Below are positions 6,791-9,377 of a stretch of DNA of 9,377 bases, piece by piece. The translations under genes and the position numbers were made by a program. This DNA comes from an uncultured Bacteroidota bacterium (GTDB taxonomy: Bacteria; Bacteroidota; Bacteroidia; Flavobacteriales; Schleiferiaceae), in contig CAJXMS010000070.1 of the NCBI GenBank assembly GCA_913056475.1, forward strand, positions 1-9,377, in the 5' to 3' direction. Each line of letters begins with the position of its first letter. Position 1 is the stretch's first letter. The notes below the pieces were generated by a model. The model did not search any database and had not been told where the DNA came from. It saw only the letters and a program-made list of their open reading frames with translations.

Positions 6791-7589
6791 GGGGGAAATC
6801 CTTGGTCTTTACATCGTCCACGTACTGGGCCACGGCCCCGTTAATCTCTTTATATAGATTGAGGTACCGGCGTAAAAAGCGCGGCTGGAACTCGTAGGTC
6901 ATACCCAGCATATCGTGCAGCACCAGCACCTGACCATCTACCCCGCTGCCCGCCCCGATACCAATCACCGGGATCTGGAGCTGCGCCGCCACTCTTTCCG
7001 CCAAATGGGCGGGTATTTTCTCCAGGACCAGGGCAAAACAACCCGCCTCCTCCAGCGCTTGCGCATCGTCCAGCAGCTTTTGAGCTTCTTCCTCTTGCTT
7101 GGCGCGAACGGTATAGGTGCCAAACTTATAGATGCTCTGAGGCGTAAGGCCCAGGTGGCCCATAACCGGGATACCCGCCGTAAGAATGCGCTTAATGGAC
7201 TCCAGTACCTCTATGCCCCCTTCTAACTTCACCGCATGGCCCCCGCTTTCTTTCATGATGCGGATGGCGGAGCCAAGGGCCTCTTTAGAATTGCCCTGAT
7301 AGCTGCCAAAGGGCAGATCCACCACTACCAGCGCCCGCTCAACCGCCCGCACCACGCTCGAAGCATGATATATCATCTGATCCAGGGTAATGGGAAGGGT
7401 GGTTTCGTGTCCGGCCATCACATTCGAGGCCGAATCGCCCACCAATATCACGTCCACCCCGGCTTTATCAATGATGCCCGCCATGGTAAAATCATAGCCG
7501 GTAAGCATGGATATCTTTTCTCCGTTGCGCTTCATTTCCTGTACGGAGTTGGTGGTTACTTTTTTAAAATCGGAGCGAACTACTGACAT
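6771..7589 (-). CDS. panB: 3-methyl-2-oxobutanoate hydroxymethyltransferase (PanB)
   Basis: PanB transfers a hydroxymethyl group from 5,10-methylene-tetrahydrofolate to 2-oxoisovalerate to give ketopantoate, the first committed step to pantothenate and coenzyme A; it is cytoplasmic. The 272-aa protein has the expected length and motifs: LTGYDF, VGDSASNVMAGHETT with metal-ligand Asp51, DLPFGSY (Asp91), AVKLEGG (Lys121, Glu123), PVMGHLGLTPQ, VLEKIP with the probable catalytic Glu190, and IGIGAGSGVDGQVLVLHDMLG. All active-site positions I know of are kept. It is the first gene of the minus-strand operon; its leader of about 65 nt holds a strong hairpin. No panC or panD neighbour is present in the window, so pantothenate genes are probably scattered in this genome. 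Confidence 0.97.
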   Translation of the reverse strand: MSVVRSDFKKVTTNSVQEMKRNGEKISMLTGYDFTMAGIIDKAGVDVILVGDSASNVMAGHETTLPITLDQMIYHASSVVRAVERALVVVDLPFGSYQGNSKEALGSAIRIMKESGGHAVKLEGGIEVLESIKRILTAGIPVMGHLGLTPQSIYKFGTYTVRAKQEEEAQKLLDDAQALEEAGCFALVLEKIPAHLAERVAAQLQIPVIGIGAGSGVDGQVLVLHDMLGMTYEFQPRFLRRYLNLYKEINGAVAQYVDDVKTKDFPHADEQY

Positions 7590-7618
7590 AAAGGAAAGGG
7601 ATTTCTAAGGGTCATTTT

Positions 7619-7641
7619 TCATTTGGCCTGCGGCCAAATGA
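7619..7641. repeat. 10-bp inverted repeat in the panB leader
   Basis: TCATTTGGCC (7619-7628) and GGCCAAATGA (7632-7641) are perfect inverted arms around TGC. The element lies between the panB -7 box and the panB ATG, so it would fold in the panB transcript. An alternative pairing, GGTCATTT (7610-7617) with AAATGACC (7636-7643), uses part of the same right arm, so the two hairpins exclude each other. Neither is followed by a T-run, so it is not a plain terminator. It could be a leader switch, an operator, or a small dispersed palindrome. Confidence 0.75.
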
Positions 7642-7659
7642 CCGCCGGCTGGTATCATG

Positions 7660-7667
7660 CAAATTTA
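7660..7667 (-). promoter_or_regulatory. -7 box (TAAATTTG) for the panB operon
   Basis: The minus strand reads TAAATTTG, an exact TAnnTTTG match, 70 nt before the panB ATG. It directly abuts the divergent box at 7668-7675. I see no TTG at the usual -33 distance; the nearest TTG on this strand is only 10 nt upstream. Confidence 0.6.
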
Positions 7668-7675
7668 TACTTTTG
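7668..7675 (+). promoter_or_regulatory. -7 box (TACTTTTG) for the lipoprotein gene
   Basis: TACTTTTG is an exact TAnnTTTG match on the plus strand, 41 nt before the preferred ATG at 7717. It supports that start, because an upstream in-frame ATG at 7657 would lie before the transcription start. It touches the minus-strand box, so polymerase binding at the two promoters should be mutually exclusive. Confidence 0.6.
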
Positions 7676-7716
7676 GGCAACCTTATGAATCCTTCCCGTC
7701 TCTAGAAAAAGAATCT

Positions 7717-8754
7717 ATGAAAAATGGGCTTTTCCTTCTCCTGGGGAGCCTGCTGGTTATCAGCTGCGACAATACCCTGGACGTAACCGCCTCCTACGAG
7801 CCTACCACCGTTTTGTACAGTATTTTGGACCCTACCGCAGATACCAATTTTGTGCGGGTGCAGCGCGGCTATTTGACCGATGATAATCCGCAGCAATACG
7901 TGCGCAACAGCGATTCCCTCTATTACGACAGCGCCGAAATAGAGGTGTACCTGCGAGAGTATAACCGGGAAGAAACGCAAATGCTCAAGGAAACACCCTT
8001 GCGCTATTTTGACGATGTAGTGCTGGACAGCGGCACTTTCACAGGGGAAAATCATCACCTTTACCGGGTGCCCAGCGATGTAGACCTGGCCCAGGACAAG
8101 AAATATGAAGTAGCCGTAGTAAGGCCGGATGGCAGCGAAGCCTCCGGGCGTACGGGCATTGTAGGTAATATCGACATCCGCCAGCCCCCGGACCCGGTAT
8201 CCATTCGCTTTTTTACCGGCCGCATTGAATTTGACGTAGACCAGGGCTCTGCCCCGCTCCGCGCCTATCAGGTTAACTTGATCCTCCATTACCGGGAATT
8301 CAACTTGCAAACCCGCGACAGCCTCTACCGCAGCACCGTGATCGATTTACCCCTCCTTACCACCGATCGCTCCTCGGTAGAGCTGCTCTTTGACCGCTTT
8401 AGCCTGGCCCGGGCCGTGGGAAATCGCCTGGAACCCAAAGAAAACGTGATCCGTTTTTTTGAGAGCCTTTCTATGGAAATATACGGGGGCGCCGACGAGC
8501 TGGTGACCTACTTCCAGGTAAACAAACCTTCCCAAAGTATCAATCAAAATCGCCCCACCTTTGACCGCATTACCAACGGTACCGGCCTGGTAAGCTCTCG
8601 CTTTAAGCGGATTCGAACCGATATTAAGCTGGAGCAACAAAAAGTCTATCAGACCTTACAGACCTCGGACCAAACTTGTGACCTTCGCTTTGTAGAGGTG
8701 CAGCGCGGACGGGACACCTGCTTTTGTGTGGATGGAGAAGAAACCTGCCTGTAG
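7717..8754 (+). CDS. Bacteroidota lipoprotein of unknown function (DUF4249-like)
   Basis: A 345-aa predicted lipoprotein. From ATG 7717 the signal peptide MKNGLFLLLGSLLVISC ends in a lipobox with Cys17; the upstream ATG at 7657 would bury this signal and lies before the promoter box. The mature part begins DNTLDV and has a repeated-looking beta-rich pattern: TVLYSILDP, NFVRVQRGYL, DSLYYDSAEIEVYL, a YRVPSDVDLAQDKKYEVAV segment and VRPDGSEASG. This resembles the DUF4249 type and related extracellular lipoproteins that are widespread in Bacteroidota and have no established function; the match is from memory of their general pattern. The C-terminus has four cysteines (321, 335, 337, 344) within 25 residues, suggesting a disulfide knot or metal site. 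It is divergent to panB and followed 48 bp later by a small membrane protein gene on the same strand. Confidence 0.82.
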   Translation: MKNGLFLLLGSLLVISCDNTLDVTASYEPTTVLYSILDPTADTNFVRVQRGYLTDDNPQQYVRNSDSLYYDSAEIEVYLREYNREETQMLKETPLRYFDDVVLDSGTFTGENHHLYRVPSDVDLAQDKKYEVAVVRPDGSEASGRTGIVGNIDIRQPPDPVSIRFFTGRIEFDVDQGSAPLRAYQVNLILHYREFNLQTRDSLYRSTVIDLPLLTTDRSSVELLFDRFSLARAVGNRLEPKENVIRFFESLSMEIYGGADELVTYFQVNKPSQSINQNRPTFDRITNGTGLVSSRFKRIRTDIKLEQQKVYQTLQTSDQTCDLRFVEVQRGRDTCFCVDGEETCL

Positions 8755-8777
8755 TCTGTAATCCCCCCGGGGCGTGC

Positions 8778-8785
8778 TACCTTTG
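8778..8785 (+). promoter_or_regulatory. -7 box (TACCTTTG) for the small membrane protein gene
   Basis: TACCTTTG is identical to the box before priA and ends 17 nt before the ATG at 8803, again giving a very short leader. It implies the downstream gene(s) need not depend on the lipoprotein promoter. No clear -33 TTG is seen, and the CCCCCCGGGG at 8763-8772 is not followed by a T-run, so no terminator for the lipoprotein gene is evident. Confidence 0.55.
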
Positions 8786-8802
8786 TCGCTTAAAGCAAAG
8801 CC

Positions 8803-9135
8803 ATGACCTGGATATACCTTCTAAGCTTCGGCATGATAGCGGCCATGCTGGGCCTGTTTTTGCGAAAATCAGCCCTCCAGCTCCAGTACCGGCGTATAGA
8901 GGCCGGCCAAGATCCGGGTAGTCTGAAAGACTTTTGGCAGTTTGACTACCAGGATCAGCAGGCCTGGCAAGAACGAGGGCAGGCCTTCCTGATGTTTCCC
9001 ATGCTTTATGCCCTTCCCCTGGAGGAAAAAGACGAGCGGCTCCTCGCCATCAAGCGCGAAGTGAAGCGAACCCACATTTTAATTTACCTGCTCATCACCT
9101 TATTCCTGGCCCTCAGTATTTTTCTTCAAGCTTAA
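8803..9135 (+). CDS. Small two-helix membrane protein of unknown function
   Basis: I do not recognise this 110-aa protein. It has hydrophobic segments at about 2-20 and 91-108, with a long hydrophilic middle (21-90) rich in Gln, Asp, Glu and Arg and containing FWQFDYQDQQAWQERGQAF. Both helices anchor the ends, so the middle loop lies on one side of the membrane; the RK after helix 1 and KREVKR before helix 2 place that loop in the cytoplasm by the positive-inside rule. Codon use matches the neighbours and a promoter box lies just upstream, which supports a real gene. It precedes the CCA-enzyme gene by 41 bp in the same direction, so the two may be cotranscribed. Confidence 0.72.
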   Translation: MTWIYLLSFGMIAAMLGLFLRKSALQLQYRRIEAGQDPGSLKDFWQFDYQDQQAWQERGQAFLMFPMLYALPLEEKDERLLAIKREVKRTHILIYLLITLFLALSIFLQA

Positions 9136-9176
9136 CCCACCCTCAAATTTTCCCGCCTCCGGCGGCTCCTGTTCTC

Positions 9177-9377
9177 ATGGCGCAATTGCTTCCACAGTTT
9201 ATAGAAGATCCCATTTTTAAAACCATAGGCCGCGCAGCTGATGCCTTGCAACAAGAAGCCTACGTGATAGGAGGCTTTGTGCGCGATAAATTCCTCCAGC
9301 GAGGCCAGGCCAAAGACATCGACGTGGTAACGGTAGGAAATGGCATTGCCCTGGCGGAAAAAGTGGCCGCCGCCACC
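9177..9377 (+). CDS. CCA tRNA nucleotidyltransferase, N-terminal part (cut by window end)
   Basis: Only the first 67 codons are in the window. The start MAQLLPQFIEDPIFKTI is followed by YVIGGFVRD (GGFVRD at 32-37), the nucleotide-binding motif of class II CCA-adding enzymes and poly(A) polymerases. The DxD metal-binding pair (Asp47, Asp49 in KDIDVVTVG) comes next at the usual distance. The enzyme adds or repairs the CCA end of tRNAs; Bacteroidota versions usually carry a C-terminal HD domain, which would lie beyond the edge. The only element in the 41-bp spacer is a short CCGCC-TCC-GGCGG hairpin (9153-9165), and no -7 box is seen, so it may be read from the promoter at 8778. A poly(A) polymerase of the same family cannot be fully excluded from this part alone. 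Confidence 0.92.
   Translation, partial: MAQLLPQFIEDPIFKTIGRAADALQQEAYVIGGFVRDKFLQRGQAKDIDVVTVGNGIALAEKVAAAT

Noticed and set aside
7657..7716. Upstream ATG extending the lipoprotein by 20 residues
   Set aside because: It would lie before the expected transcription start and would put 20 polar residues in front of a standard lipoprotein signal.
8697..8711. GGTGCAGCGCGG, also present near 7857, as a duplicated DNA element
   Set aside because: Both copies encode VQRG in the same protein and the flanking DNA differs, so codon bias on a short shared peptide explains it.
1..9377. CRISPR arrays, tRNA/rRNA genes, transposases, phage or toxin-antitoxin genes
   Set aside because: Looked for and not seen; no regularly spaced repeats and no protein of these types in any frame.

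Overview
The window reads as ordinary chromosomal DNA of a GC-rich member of the Bacteroidota, plausibly a Saprospirales/Lewinella-like or related marine lineage. This rests on exact TAnnTTTG (Bacteroidota -7 type) boxes upstream of most transcription units, an OmpA-family protein with VPAEYKTV repeats, a lipoprotein of a type common in this phylum, and weak or absent Shine-Dalgarno sequences. The lineage is an inference; no rRNA or tRNA gene is present to fix it.

Layout. Positions 1-483 are an open frame in which a fragment of the transcription-repair coupling factor Mfd runs in frame into the C-terminal part of a SRAP (YedK/HMCES-type) protein. The Mfd part looks proteobacterial and has different serine codons from the rest, so this is either an assembly chimera or a real recombination junction. 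Next on the + strand is a complete priA (561-3008), the replication-restart helicase. A hairpin terminator at 3092-3126 separates it from a convergent ompA-family gene (3155-4261, minus). After a 308-bp spacer with hairpins but no convincing gene comes a tight four-gene operon read on the minus strand from 7589 down to 4570: panB (pantothenate/CoA synthesis), an RluA-family pseudouridine synthase, a four-helix membrane protein of unknown function, and an M48 zinc metalloprotease lipoprotein. These genes overlap or lie 2 nt apart. Divergent to the operon, from directly abutting promoter boxes (7660-7675), a lipoprotein gene of unknown function runs on the + strand, followed by a small two-helix membrane protein and the start of a CCA tRNA nucleotidyltransferase that is cut by the window edge.

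Functionally, the left end deals with DNA damage and replication restart (Mfd piece, SRAP piece, PriA), the middle with the cell envelope (OmpA, M48 lipoprotein, membrane protein), and the rest is housekeeping (PanB, RluA-like, CCA enzyme). I see no CRISPR array, insertion sequence, phage gene, toxin-antitoxin pair or recognisable defence system. The points most worth a second look are the Mfd/SRAP junction, the two competing hairpins in the panB leader, the back-to-back -7 boxes, and an over-represented CATTTGGCCG word.
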